Assembly: GCA_029194535.1 (NCBI GenBank)
Contig: JARFXR010000002.1
Coordinates: forward strand, 868,001-932,000
DNA length: 64,000 bases
Direction of reading: 5' to 3'
Origin: Nitrospira sp.
GTDB lineage: Bacteria > Nitrospirota > Nitrospiria > Nitrospirales > Nitrospiraceae
The position numbers were made by a program, and so were the translations under genes. Under the pieces are notes generated by a model. That model was given only the letters and a program-made list of their open reading frames with translations. It did not search any database and was not told the DNA's origin. Position 1 is the stretch's first letter. Each line of letters starts with the position of its first letter. Of the stretch, positions 8,176 to 17,804 are shown one piece after another.

Positions 8176-8855
8176 TGGCGGCGCGCACCGCACACATCCG
8201 CCTCCTGATCGTCGACGACCACGAAGTCGTGCGGATCGGACTGGCCGCCGTCCTGGATCTGACGCCCGGCATCAAGGTCGTCGGACAGGCCTCCCGCAAG
8301 GACGAAGCCACACGGTTGTGTCTCCGGCTCAAACCGGATCTGGTCCTCCTGGATATTCGCCTTCCCGACGGCAGCGGCGTAGAGGCCGCGCGCGATATTC
8401 TCGCGGCCTGTCCGAATACCCGTGTGTTGTTTCTAACCAGCTTTGCGGACGACCATACGGTCCTGGAGGCGATTCTGTCGGGAGGCCAAGGCTACGTGCT
8501 CAAGGACATCGCAGCCGACGTCCTGGTCAAAGCGATCAAGACCGTGGCCTCGGGCCAGCCGTTGATGGATCCCCGACTCACCAAGTACACGCTGCAGCTG
8601 ATCAAACACGGACCGTCGCAGCCGGGGGCGTCCAAGCGTCCCCTCCTGTCCCCGCAGGAACAACGATTGCTTCCGTTCGTGGCCGAGGGCTTGACCAACA
8701 AGGAGATCGCCGGGCAGCTGAACCTGAGCGAGAAGACCGTCAAGAATTACCTGGCAAACATCTACTCCAAGCTTCAGATCGGTCGACGCTCGCAAGTTGC
8801 GGCCTTCTACGCCGGAAGCTTCAAGAATCTGAGCGCACCGCCCACACCCAAGTGA
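8175..8855 (+). CDS. NarL/FixJ-type response regulator
   Basis: This 226-residue protein has a receiver domain (Asp14/Asp15 in IVDDHE, phospho-acceptor Asp60 in LVLLDIRLPDG, Lys in GYVLKDI) and a C-terminal LuxR-type HTH (LSPQEQRLLPFVAEGLTNKE, then SEKTVKNYLANIY). The first base of its ATG is the last base of the stop codon of the multi-PAS kinase at 4045, so the two are translationally coupled and cognate. It is a paralogue of the regulator at 3247. Targets are unknown; the next gene downstream has its own promoter. Confidence 0.9.
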   Translation: MAARTAHIRLLIVDDHEVVRIGLAAVLDLTPGIKVVGQASRKDEATRLCLRLKPDLVLLDIRLPDGSGVEAARDILAACPNTRVLFLTSFADDHTVLEAILSGGQGYVLKDIAADVLVKAIKTVASGQPLMDPRLTKYTLQLIKHGPSQPGASKRPLLSPQEQRLLPFVAEGLTNKEIAGQLNLSEKTVKNYLANIYSKLQIGRRSQVAAFYAGSFKNLSAPPTPK

Positions 8856-8947
8856 CCCCTGCCGTCTGCGTCTACGGGCTCGGTCGGGACCGTCACCATC
8901 CCGGCTTTACCGCTGCGCGATCCATGCGACACAGACGGCTCGAACAA

Positions 8948-8976
8948 TTGACAGCGACGCCGCTCGCCACTAGGAT
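8948..8976 (+). promoter_or_regulatory. Sigma-70-like promoter before the yqhA-like gene
   Basis: A consensus TTGACA (8948-8953) and TAGGAT (8971-8976) are spaced by exactly 17 bp in the 230-bp gap before the gene at 9086. A start point near 8983 would leave a leader of about 100 nt. Confidence 0.55.
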
Positions 8977-9085
8977 ACCGATCACTTGAGTCGGTCCGCC
9001 ACACAGAGAACGGCAGCCGACCGTCCGTTCCGTCGACACTTCCACACGCGCGCATTCACAGAGATCCATTCGTTGAGGAGACACT

Positions 9086-9646
9086 ATGTCCAGCGGAACC
9101 CCGCCCGCTCCCGATAGCGCCCTCGAATCCGACCGGGAGGACACCCATCCCGTCGAGCAAGTGTTCGAAACAATCGTGTTTGCCAGCCGCTGGATCCAGG
9201 CGCCTTTGTACGGAGGCCTGATCGTCGCCGAGCTGCTGTACGCGTACAAGTTTCTCGTCGAACTGTGGGACATGGCGGTGCACATCCGGCGATTGGAAGA
9301 GACGAAGTTCATGCTGGGGGTGCTGGGCCTGATCGATGTGACGATGGTGGCCAATCTCTTGACCATGGTGATCATCGGAGGCTACGCGACGTTCGTCAGC
9401 AAGCTGAATCTTGAGACCCATCCGGACCGCCCCGACTGGCTGACCCACGTCGATCCCGGCACGATCAAGATCAAGCTCGCAGCCTCCCTCATCGGAATCT
9501 CCAGTATCCACCTCCTCAAGGCTTTCGTCGATGTGGCCAATGAAAATCCGGAGCACATCAAATGGAAAATATTCATCCACTTGACCTTTCTCAGCTCGGC
9601 CATTCTGTTGGCCTGGACCGACCGGCTCATGCTGAAGAAGCACTAG
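9086..9646 (+). CDS. YqhA/UPF0114-family inner-membrane protein
   Basis: The 186-residue protein has four predicted membrane helices and the family segments VFASRWIQAPLYGGLI, GLIDVTMVANLLTMVIIGGY and KLAASLIGISSIHLLKAF, which identify the TIGR00645/YqhA family. GAGGAG upstream of the ATG is a good ribosome site. Compared with E. coli YqhA it has about 20 extra polar residues at the N-terminus. The family function is unknown; it is often linked with stress survival. A sigma-70-like promoter stands about 110 bp upstream. Confidence 0.85.
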   Translation: MSSGTPPAPDSALESDREDTHPVEQVFETIVFASRWIQAPLYGGLIVAELLYAYKFLVELWDMAVHIRRLEETKFMLGVLGLIDVTMVANLLTMVIIGGYATFVSKLNLETHPDRPDWLTHVDPGTIKIKLAASLIGISSIHLLKAFVDVANENPEHIKWKIFIHLTFLSSAILLAWTDRLMLKKH

Positions 9647-9767
9647 CGTGCGCAAAGAAGCTGGTCGAGCGTGGGGGCGACTGCTCTCCTCAGGTGAAAC
9701 CGCCCGCCACACAGTGGCGCTGAACATCGGGAACCGCTGAGCCGATTCGAGAAAGGTCGCTATTATT

Positions 9768-11207
9768 ATGATGAGGAGTGTCGCCGTCGCCATGACCCTG
9801 GTCGCCGGGTTGATTCTGACCGGCTGCTTCGCCAAGGTTCAGCACCTGCCGGCGCAGCCGCAGGGCGCTGAGGCCTTGTTTGCTCCGCTCCCCGACCAAG
9901 ATCTCATGGTCGGCTTGGCCGTCTCCGGCGGCGGAAGCAGAGCCGCGACGTTCGCAGCCGGCGCGCTGGAGGCGCTCGCGGAAACACCGGTCCAATTCAA
10001 GGGAACCACGCGCAGCGTCCTCGAGACGGTCGGTTACATGTCGAGCGTCTCGGGCGGAAGCCTGGCCACCGCCTACTATGTGGCCAAGAAGCCGCCGAAG
10101 TCCGAGTCTATGCTGGGTGAGCAGGGGCTTTCCCCGCGCTATCGGGAGTTTTTCTCGGAGTATCGGACGGCCATGCAGACGAACTTTCTGAAACGCGGCC
10201 TGATCCGGCAACTGACGTATTTCCGGGCGCTGAATCCGACCAAGCTGGCCTACTCGCTGTCCGAGGTCTGGGACGCGCAATTCCTCAACGAAATGACCTT
10301 CGCTCAGCTCTACGAGCGTGAGCGGCGCGGCGACATTCCCCGAGCCATTCTCAACGGAACCGTCTACAACTCCGGACAACGCTTCGCCTTCACCACGTTG
10401 CCGGCCGCCGATTTCGACTACGACTTCATCAGCCTTCTCACCAAGGAACTCAAAAGTCCCGCCCGCCCTGTGCCGGTCACCCCCGAAGGTATGGCCATCA
10501 TTCAAAAAGGTCTCGACGAAGCGAGCCGGCACTTTCTCCCGCTGACCTTCGAACGCATCGGGGCGGACTACCGAAACCTCCGGCTGTCGCTCGCCGTCGC
10601 GACGTCGGCCTCGTTCCCTCCCGTCGTCGGCCCCGTGACGTATCAGATCGAAGGAACGCCGACCTACTTGCACGTCGGCGACGGCGGACTGTTCGACAAC
10701 CTCGGAACGGAATCATTGACCACCTTGTTCCTGAAGAAGATCCCTCAGGGATCGCCGAAGCGCGGACTGATCATCGTGATCGACACCTCGTTCCCGTTCG
10801 ACGCCGGAGCCGCCGCCCTGGACCACAACGACAAGGGGTTTCAAGTCTTCCGCGAAGACCCTTCACGCATCGTCGGCATCATGGAGGAGCGGGCCAACAC
10901 CTATCAGACGCTCTTATGGCACAGCCTGCGAACGCAGGGCGTCATCCTACCCGATTTTGCCCATCTAAGAATCGTCGTGCTGAAGCATGTCGACGCCGAG
11001 TGGAGCGGTTACAATGATCTTCCAGACGTTTGCCGAGGCGACTTTCCCGCCGACGTGACTCCCCTCCAGATCAAGCAAACCGTCGCGCTGATTCCCACGC
11101 AGTTCAAGATCAACACGCCGTGTCACGGCGCGCTGCTCGTGAAAGCCGCGCGCAAAGTGGTCGAACAATACAAGCATCGGATCGTCAACTTCATCGAAGC
11201 CTCGTAG
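9768..11207 (+). CDS. Patatin-like phospholipase, lipoprotein
   Basis: The protein begins with a lipoprotein signal (hydrophobic stretch ending LILTGC, Cys20 lipidated). The patatin domain follows: oxyanion loop SGGGSRAATF (residues about 53-62), nucleophile elbow MSSVSGGSLAT, and the catalytic Asp in VGDGGLFDNLG. The family hydrolyses acyl ester bonds of phospholipids with a Ser-Asp dyad. The elbow reads S-V-S-G-G, not a strict G-x-S-x-G, which is common in this subgroup. The protein is probably anchored in the outer membrane facing the periplasm. It lies 16 bp ahead of a second patatin gene, so the two form an operon. Whether it acts on the cell's own lipids or on other cells is not shown. 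Confidence 0.85.
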   Translation: MMRSVAVAMTLVAGLILTGCFAKVQHLPAQPQGAEALFAPLPDQDLMVGLAVSGGGSRAATFAAGALEALAETPVQFKGTTRSVLETVGYMSSVSGGSLATAYYVAKKPPKSESMLGEQGLSPRYREFFSEYRTAMQTNFLKRGLIRQLTYFRALNPTKLAYSLSEVWDAQFLNEMTFAQLYERERRGDIPRAILNGTVYNSGQRFAFTTLPAADFDYDFISLLTKELKSPARPVPVTPEGMAIIQKGLDEASRHFLPLTFERIGADYRNLRLSLAVATSASFPPVVGPVTYQIEGTPTYLHVGDGGLFDNLGTESLTTLFLKKIPQGSPKRGLIIVIDTSFPFDAGAAALDHNDKGFQVFREDPSRIVGIMEERANTYQTLLWHSLRTQGVILPDFAHLRIVVLKHVDAEWSGYNDLPDVCRGDFPADVTPLQIKQTVALIPTQFKINTPCHGALLVKAARKVVEQYKHRIVNFIEAS

Positions 11208-11223
11208 CGGGCGCCGGACCATC

Positions 11224-13863
11224 ATGACGAACTCCCAGGAGCAGGGACCCTATTCGCTGGCCAGGGTGTTGGAGGAGGAATATGCCGCGCTTCACGGGCC
11301 GCTTCCGGCCGGCCCTCCGGCGGCTTCCGAATCTGAACGACTCGCATCGGCCTATGCGCGCATCCATGGCCTCCCACGCCGGCAGGCGGCCCTGTGCCTC
11401 TCCGGAGGAGGCATCCGCAGCGCGACCTTCGCCCTCGGCGTAATCCAAGGCCTGGCCAAGCTCAAACTCCTGGACCGGTTCGACTATCTCTCGACGGTCT
11501 CCGGAGGCGGCTACATCGGCAGCTGGCTGTCGGCCTGGATCAAGAATCACCGGCGAGGTCTTGCCGGTGTCGAAGAGGAGTTGCAACAGCCGCCGCAGCC
11601 GGACTGTGTCGAACCGCTGCCCGTCGCCTATCTTCGCGCCTACAGCAACTACCTCAGCCCGCGCCTGGGGTTCATGTCCGCAGACTCGTGGACGCTGGTG
11701 GGCACCTATTTGCGCAATCTCGTCCTCAATTGGTTGGTCTTCATTCCGTTTCTGCTCGCCGGACTAGCCGTGCCGCTCTTGTACCGGGCGGCGTTGAGGA
11801 GTCTGGCGCCGGACCTGCTCGCCGGGTTCTGCGCATTTCTGGGGAGCACGCTGCTGCTGGTCAGTCTCGTCTATCTCCACCTCTGCCGCCCGAGCCTCTG
11901 GAAACTGCGCACCTCTCCATCATGGCGACGGTTCGAAAGTCAGCCGGCATTTCTTGGATTGTGCCTCGCTCCCTTGCTGCTGGGTGTCGCCAGCCTGTCG
12001 TTCGGATGGTATTGGCATCTACGAGCCGAGCGGACCGTGGAACATATGACGCTCAACGGATGGTCGAGTCTGACGACGTTTTGGGTGGGAGGGGCGCTCA
12101 TGCACACCCTCGCCTGGCTGACTGCCGCGCTGGTGCTGCGACGTCCGTGGAACGACCTCTGGCGCTACCTCGAACTCCTGACCATCGTACTCAGCGGGTT
12201 GCTGGGCGGCAGTTTGTTGTGGCTCACCCTGGCCAAATCGGCTCCGCTGTCCGGACTCCCGCGATTTGAGGACTGGTACACCTGCGCCGCCGTTCCGGGA
12301 TTCTTGTCCCTATTTCTGCTCGCGGCCTCCGTGTTCATCGGCATCGCCAGCCGCTCCACCGGAGACGACGACCGCGAATGGTGGGGCCGTTCTGGGTCCT
12401 GGGTCCTGATCGCCACCGTGAGTTGGACGGGCATCTGCGGGATCGTGCTCTTCGGCCCTCTCGTGCTCGCACAGATCCCCGGCTGGATCACCTCCGCCGG
12501 GGGTGTGACCGGACTCGTGACGATCGCGTTGGGGTTCAGCGCACGAACCGCGGGGCAGCCGGAGCAGGAGCGACCGAACCTGTGGGCAAAAATCGCGACG
12601 AAAGGATACGTGCTCCTGCTCGCGCCGCTGACGATTGTATTGGTGCTGATGGCGCTCGCCACACTGAACAGCGCGGTACTGCACAGCGCGCCCTTGCTGC
12701 AAGTCGGGGCATACATCGCCGGCTTGGCTCTGTTCGCCGTCTTGATGTCCTTCTACATCAATATCAACAAGTTTTCGCTCCACGCCATGTACCGCAATCG
12801 ACTGATACGCGCCTATCTCGGAGCGTCGCGCGGCACGGAGCGAACGCCGAATCTCTTCACCGGATTCGACTCCCACGACAATTTTCAGATGGCGGAGTTG
12901 GCCCCCGTGGGCGCAGCGGTCCAGCGGCCCTTCCACGTCGTCAATATTGCCTTGAACCTGGTCCACGGAAACAATCTGGCGTGGCAGCAGCGAAAGGCGC
13001 AGTCCTTCACGGCCAGCCCGCTGCACTGCGGAAGCGGGAACATGATCCCGGGCGGTTACCGCCCGACTCGGGAATATGGAAAGAATCCCGCGGTAGGCCA
13101 AGCCATCACGATCGGCACCGCGCTGGCCATCTCAGGCGCAGCCGCGAGTCCTAATATGGGCTATCATTCGTCTCCCGCGGTGACGCTGCTGCTGACTCTG
13201 TTCAACATCCGGTTGGGATGGTGGCTGGGAAATCCGGGAGAGGCGGGCCGGACAGCCTATCGGAGATCCTGCCCCGAGTTTGCCGTCGGCCCCCTGCTGT
13301 CCGAAGCCTTCGGGTTGACCAACGACGAGCGGCGCTATGTGTATCTCTCCGACGGCGGGCACTTTGAGAACCTGGCCCTGTATGAGATGGTACGCCGCCG
13401 ATGCCGCGTCATCGTCGTGAGCGATGCCGGCTGCGACCAACTCTCCCGGTTCTCAGACCTTGGGAACGCCATCAGGAAAATTCGAATCGATTTGGGTATT
13501 GAAATCGAGTTGGACGTCGAGAAGCTGCGGAGGAAAGCGGGGTCGCCCTTCAGCGAACGCCGCCACGTGGTCGGCAGGATTCGGTACGATCTCGTCGATC
13601 CCGGCGCGACGAGCGGCCTCTTGTTGTATCTCAAGCCGTCTCTGACGGGACAAGAGCCGACCGACATCCTCGACTATGCGGCAAGCCACCCGGCATTTCC
13701 GCATGAATCGACTGCCGATCAGTTTTTCGACGAATCGCAGTTCGAATCCTATCGGAAGCTCGGCCTATACACCGTCAACGAGGTGTTCCTCGATGCGGCC
13801 GCCGAGACGGGGTTGGCGGACGACCGTCTGTTCGATCTGCTCCACTCGCACGGGAGCGGATGA
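11224..13863 (+). CDS. Multi-pass membrane protein with split patatin-like domain
   Basis: This 879-residue protein opens with patatin motifs (LCLSGGGIRSATFALG at about residues 58-73, elbow STVSGGGYIGSW at 90-101). A long central part then carries about nine hydrophobic helices (roughly residues 165-520), and the chain ends with the second part of the patatin fold, including the catalytic-Asp motif LSDGGHFENLALYEMV. The lipase domain is thus interrupted by a membrane module. Such large patatin-membrane fusions are known in bacteria but poorly studied. It follows the lipoprotein patatin by 16 bp and should be cotranscribed. It is a likely integral-membrane acyl hydrolase of unknown substrate. 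Confidence 0.8.
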   Translation: MTNSQEQGPYSLARVLEEEYAALHGPLPAGPPAASESERLASAYARIHGLPRRQAALCLSGGGIRSATFALGVIQGLAKLKLLDRFDYLSTVSGGGYIGSWLSAWIKNHRRGLAGVEEELQQPPQPDCVEPLPVAYLRAYSNYLSPRLGFMSADSWTLVGTYLRNLVLNWLVFIPFLLAGLAVPLLYRAALRSLAPDLLAGFCAFLGSTLLLVSLVYLHLCRPSLWKLRTSPSWRRFESQPAFLGLCLAPLLLGVASLSFGWYWHLRAERTVEHMTLNGWSSLTTFWVGGALMHTLAWLTAALVLRRPWNDLWRYLELLTIVLSGLLGGSLLWLTLAKSAPLSGLPRFEDWYTCAAVPGFLSLFLLAASVFIGIASRSTGDDDREWWGRSGSWVLIATVSWTGICGIVLFGPLVLAQIPGWITSAGGVTGLVTIALGFSARTAGQPEQERPNLWAKIATKGYVLLLAPLTIVLVLMALATLNSAVLHSAPLLQVGAYIAGLALFAVLMSFYININKFSLHAMYRNRLIRAYLGASRGTERTPNLFTGFDSHDNFQMAELAPVGAAVQRPFHVVNIALNLVHGNNLAWQQRKAQSFTASPLHCGSGNMIPGGYRPTREYGKNPAVGQAITIGTALAISGAAASPNMGYHSSPAVTLLLTLFNIRLGWWLGNPGEAGRTAYRRSCPEFAVGPLLSEAFGLTNDERRYVYLSDGGHFENLALYEMVRRRCRVIVVSDAGCDQLSRFSDLGNAIRKIRIDLGIEIELDVEKLRRKAGSPFSERRHVVGRIRYDLVDPGATSGLLLYLKPSLTGQEPTDILDYAASHPAFPHESTADQFFDESQFESYRKLGLYTVNEVFLDAAAETGLADDRLFDLLHSHGSG

Positions 13864-13881
13864 CGAGCCGGGAGCCGCCCG

Positions 13882-16386
13882 CTACGTCCACGCAGGCCGC
13901 AGCGATCCTTGCGGATCCCTCCATTGAGGCACCCAGGCCAGGGCGACGAGCTTGACGGCGATGTTGGCTTTCGTGAGCTTGATCGAAATCGCTTCGAGTT
14001 TTTCGTTCAGCGGATCGGTCGCCGCGGCCAGAGCCTCGCTCTCGGACTTGAATTGCGCTTCCAGATCGGCCAACTGTCGCTGCAACGCCGCGACGTTTTC
14101 CTCTGCCGCTCCGACGTCCTGAGACTCTTTCATGACCCGCCCGGCGCTTCGAATCGCCGTCGTGGCGCGGCCGATGTTCGCCGCGCTGATGGTCTTGCGC
14201 CCTAGAAACGCGCCGAGGATCGACGCGCCGACTGAAATGGCCGCCTGCACTTGGCTGGAACGCGACTCGGCCTGCTGTTTCTCCTTCGCCGACTCAGCCC
14301 GCCTGATTCTGTCCTGAAGGCTCGCGATCTTCGCCGCATACTTCCGGCGCAGGGCATCCGCGCCCTTATCACGCTGCTCACGGCCCCCCTGCTGTAACCG
14401 GACGCGAAAATCCCGCTCGGACTCGCCGGGTTTCGAGATCTCCCCCGTACTCGGGCTCTTCCAGAGTTCGACCTTCTGCGTGCGATACAGCCATCCACCG
14501 AAATCCTTACTCCACCCTTCATAGTTCTTCACCTTGCCGGCCGACGCCGGCAAGGCGAGAAATTGCGCGCCGTCCTCCGGTGACGACTCAAGATCCCCGA
14601 CCGTCAAATCCACAGCGGCCGCCTTGTCCCAATCGACCGCCACAGGTCCCTCTGTAATCGACGCCAAGACCGTCACATCCTGCGTCTGATCGACCGCGCT
14701 TTTCGAGTCGGCGAAGCGGATCTGCGAAGCGCCCAGCAACATCGGAGCATAGGCGAGATCGCTCCCCTCCGGTTTCGACCCGCGCAGGGGCACAAAATGC
14801 TGCGGCACATCTGGAGGCAGCATAGGACGTGATTTCAGTGCTGAGGACTGAGTGCTGAGTGCTGAGCGGGATGCTGGTGTTTCACGCTCCACGCTTAACG
14901 CTTCGCGTCTCATTGGATCCGTCAACTGCGTAATCTGCGTTCTGGTGAGCGGACCCCTTAGATAGGATAAACACCAGCGCGTCTCGAACACCACCGGCTC
15001 GTCTTCATGCACATTGTTCATCAGAAAGATTCGGCTGCCAAGGCCGGCGAGCGTTTGTTCCATCCGTCCCCTATCGAATGTTTTGCCGGCGCTGGAGGAG
15101 GCCCCTTCCAGCCCTTCCAGTACGCGGGCCTTGTCCCGCTCGGTTTGCAGCCGACCGATGAACCAGGTGCCGGTGTTGGCCAGCCCCTTGTAGTCGAGAT
15201 CGACAGGATTTTGCGTCGCCAAGACGACGCCCAATCCGAACGCCCGCGCCTGTTTCAATAGCGTGAGCAACGGCCCCTTCGACGGCGGATTCGCCACCGG
15301 CGGGAAATACCCGAAGATTTCGTCCATGTAGAGGATGGCCCGCAGACTCGTCGTGCCGGACTGAGCCCGCATCCATCCGACCATCTGGCTGAGCAACAGG
15401 GTCACGAAGAACATGCGTTCTGCATCGTTCAAATGCGCGATCGAGAAGATGGCATGGCGCGGCTTCCCCGACGAGGTATAGAGCAGCCGTTGAATATCCA
15501 GCGCTTCGCCACCAAGCCAAGCCTGAAATCCGGGCGCCGCAAGCAGGTTGTTGAGTTTCATGGCCAGCGCAAACCGTTCCTTAGATGGGAAGAACGAATC
15601 CACGTCCATCACACCGATCTTGGACACAGGCGGCGATTGAATCGCCTGGATCAACGCGGCCAGATCGAGGTCTTCCTCTTTCCTCCACGTCCGGTCGAGA
15701 ATCGTCGAGAGGAGAATGTGCTCGCGGCTTTGGATCGGATCGGCTTCGATCCCGAGCAGGCCCAGCAGGCTGGTCACCGTCGTGCTGATCCGCTCGCGCA
15801 ACAATTCAGCATCGTTCAGCACGTCGGACGCCGGTGCCGCAAAGGATTTCAGAATGGAAACGGGCAAGCCCGCGTTGCTCCCCGGCGTATAGATTGCAAA
15901 GTCCGCCGCGTCGCGTAGGCGCTGAATGCGCGCGCCGTCCTGTTGCCAGCCTGCGAGACCTTTCGTCCAGAGTTCCGCCTGGGCCTTGGCATAATCGGCA
16001 GAGGACATGCCCTTCTTGCGCGCGTCGTCCTCGTTGATCCAGGGTTGAAACTCTTCGCCCTTGAGGCTGGGAAACGTCAGGAGCAAATTGCCGAGATCGC
16101 CCTTGGGATCGATGATGATGGCCGGAATATTGTCGATCGCCGCTTCTTCCAGCAACGAGAGGCAGAGCCCGGTTTTGCCGCTGCCGGTCATGCCCACGCA
16201 GACCGCGTGCGTTACCAGATCTTTGGAATCGTAGAGCAACCAGCCTGGTTTGGCTTGTTTGGCTGCGAGATCGTACGGACGGCCGAGATAAAAGACCCCG
16301 AGCTTTTCGAAGTCTTCGGCGGAGCTCGCCCCCGCCTGGCCCTGAAAGGGCTTCGGCTTAACCGGCTCTTTCTTTTTCGGCGGCAT
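13882..16386 (-). CDS. HerA/FtsK-like P-loop ATPase (DUF87-type)
   Basis: The 834-residue protein carries a Walker A GMTGSGKTGL (residues 65-74), an ADP-binding IIIDPKGDLG loop, a Walker B-type LYMDEIFGYFPP near residue 350 and a sensor-like LATQNPVDLDYKGL, typical of the HerA/DUF853 family of hexameric DNA translocases. The C-terminal third has a long charged coiled coil (about residues 620-720 and 750-800) with a small Ala/Gly-rich segment between. The function in this subfamily is unproved; DNA pumping in repair or defence is the general expectation. It is convergent with the patatin gene (19 bp). A heptad-repeat element (14834-14910) is read through in frame and codes a Ser/Ala-rich linker (SALSTQSSALKS) between the ATPase core and the C-terminal part. 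Confidence 0.8.
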   Translation of the reverse strand: MPPKKKEPVKPKPFQGQAGASSAEDFEKLGVFYLGRPYDLAAKQAKPGWLLYDSKDLVTHAVCVGMTGSGKTGLCLSLLEEAAIDNIPAIIIDPKGDLGNLLLTFPSLKGEEFQPWINEDDARKKGMSSADYAKAQAELWTKGLAGWQQDGARIQRLRDAADFAIYTPGSNAGLPVSILKSFAAPASDVLNDAELLRERISTTVTSLLGLLGIEADPIQSREHILLSTILDRTWRKEEDLDLAALIQAIQSPPVSKIGVMDVDSFFPSKERFALAMKLNNLLAAPGFQAWLGGEALDIQRLLYTSSGKPRHAIFSIAHLNDAERMFFVTLLLSQMVGWMRAQSGTTSLRAILYMDEIFGYFPPVANPPSKGPLLTLLKQARAFGLGVVLATQNPVDLDYKGLANTGTWFIGRLQTERDKARVLEGLEGASSSAGKTFDRGRMEQTLAGLGSRIFLMNNVHEDEPVVFETRWCLSYLRGPLTRTQITQLTDPMRREALSVERETPASRSALSTQSSALKSRPMLPPDVPQHFVPLRGSKPEGSDLAYAPMLLGASQIRFADSKSAVDQTQDVTVLASITEGPVAVDWDKAAAVDLTVGDLESSPEDGAQFLALPASAGKVKNYEGWSKDFGGWLYRTQKVELWKSPSTGEISKPGESERDFRVRLQQGGREQRDKGADALRRKYAAKIASLQDRIRRAESAKEKQQAESRSSQVQAAISVGASILGAFLGRKTISAANIGRATTAIRSAGRVMKESQDVGAAEENVAALQRQLADLEAQFKSESEALAAATDPLNEKLEAISIKLTKANIAVKLVALAWVPQWRDPQGSLRPAWT
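14834..14910. repeat. Two-block heptad repeat inside the HerA-like gene
   Basis: Block 1 (14834-14868) is five 7-nt words: TTCAGTG, CTGAGGA, CTGAGTG twice, CTGAGCG. After 14 nt, block 2 (14883-14910) is four words: CACGCTC, CACGCTT, AACGCTT, CGCGTCT. The two blocks have opposite purine/pyrimidine bias. The element is in frame and translated. Block 1 has the same words as the intergenic element at 43674. Confidence 0.8.
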
Positions 16387-16390
16387 CGAT

Positions 16391-16931
<541 letters not shown>

Positions 16932-16989
16932 TCATACTCCTTGAGGAATTGACATGAGCGTAGACTTCCTGTTCCGACAATGCAAGCGC

Positions 16990-17130
16990 CGCTCTCCAAT
17001 TGCACGTACTATTTGCACACAGCCAGCTCAATGGTCGGCACCTCAGGACAGCATCCACGTACTTCAGATGCCCATACTAGGCAAAGGTCATGAAGATATT
17101 CGAGATCGTCAGCAAGAGAATCGTGTGCAT
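16990..17130 (-). pseudogene. DUF486 membrane-protein remnant with nonsense codon
   Basis: Reading from the ATG at 17130 gives MHTILLLTISNIFMTFA, then a TAG, then YGHLKYVDAV. This matches the start of DUF486 (DMT-like small membrane proteins: M-x-T-I-L-L-L-x-x-S-N-x-F-M-T-F-A-W-Y-G-H-L-K), with the conserved Trp changed to a stop. Similarity fades after about 30 codons, so most of the gene is gone. Confidence 0.7.
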
Positions 17131-17194
17131 GAAATCTGTCCCTTATGCGATGATTACGACCACTACAGACCGGGGTAGTCTGACTCCCTTTCGT

Positions 17195-17440
17195 TCATGA
17201 GTACGCTCCTTCCCACAAACGACCCAGGAACTCTTGCCGAGGAAGAATCTCGATCCCATCGACCAGGCGCGGAGTAGTTTCCAAGCTCACCACGACATAG
17301 TGTTTCAAGCGCCCTTCTTCCCGCAGCGCACGGAGTCCCCACAAATCCCGGTCCGACGCATCGATTATCCCTATTGCCGGGGGCCGAAGAGGAGATAGGG
17401 CAACTGTTCTTGTGGGTCAAGGAGGCGGGGGCGTCCATAC
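17195..17440 (-). pseudogene. Decayed DUF4143-type AAA ATPase (both ends joined)
   Basis: Two fragments in different frames remain. The first reads PRLLDPQEQLPYLLFGPRQ, the run-up to a Walker A motif (F-G-P-R-Q-T-G-K), but a stop follows at the P-loop. The second is the C-terminus: GIIDASDRDLWGLRALREE, then LKHYVVVSLE, then DGIEILPRQEFLGRLWEG and a stop at 17195. This is the usual ending of COG1373/DUF4143 ATPases. About 300 codons between the pieces are deleted. Confidence 0.7.
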
Positions 17441-17471
17441 CCTCCAGGTCATGATATTAGACACTATCGTT

Positions 17472-17493
17472 GTCCATTATCATGATAATGGAC
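17472..17493. promoter_or_regulatory. Perfect 22-bp palindrome upstream of the dead ATPase
   Basis: TCCATTATCATGATAATGGA (17473-17492), extended by a G and C pair, is perfectly self-complementary. It stands about 30 bp upstream of the ATPase remnant and may be its former operator. Confidence 0.5.
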
Positions 17494-17592
17494 GCCACCC
17501 ATGGCATACATCATCTAGCCCAGATCATTTCTTTCGGCGCCACTGGCGTCGCGCTTGAGATTCACACGGATGAATCTTTTCATCTCTGATGC

Positions 17593-17652
17593 TCACCACC
17601 AGGCGAATGTCATGAAGAAGTTGGGGATGATCGGCAGCAGGATCGTGTGCAT
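17593..17652 (-). pseudogene. Second DUF486 remnant
   Basis: From the ATG at 17652 the frame reads MHTILLPIIPNFFMTFAWW and stops. This again matches the first 18 residues of DUF486. About 65 bp here align with the remnant at 17130, so two DUF486 starts lie 520 bp apart. The sequence after the stop resembles the YGHLK continuation only after a frameshift. Confidence 0.6.
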
Positions 17653-17804
17653 CCAGCACACCTCACTGTTTTTGAGATTTGAGGATTTCCACTCTGACTT
17701 GTCCCAAGGGAAGACGTACGAGCAGCATCCTAGCTTGCGCTGAAGACATTGGAATGTTTGCGGTTCGAAGCGGAGAAGTGGTATCCGGAACGTCGCCACC
17801 TTGG

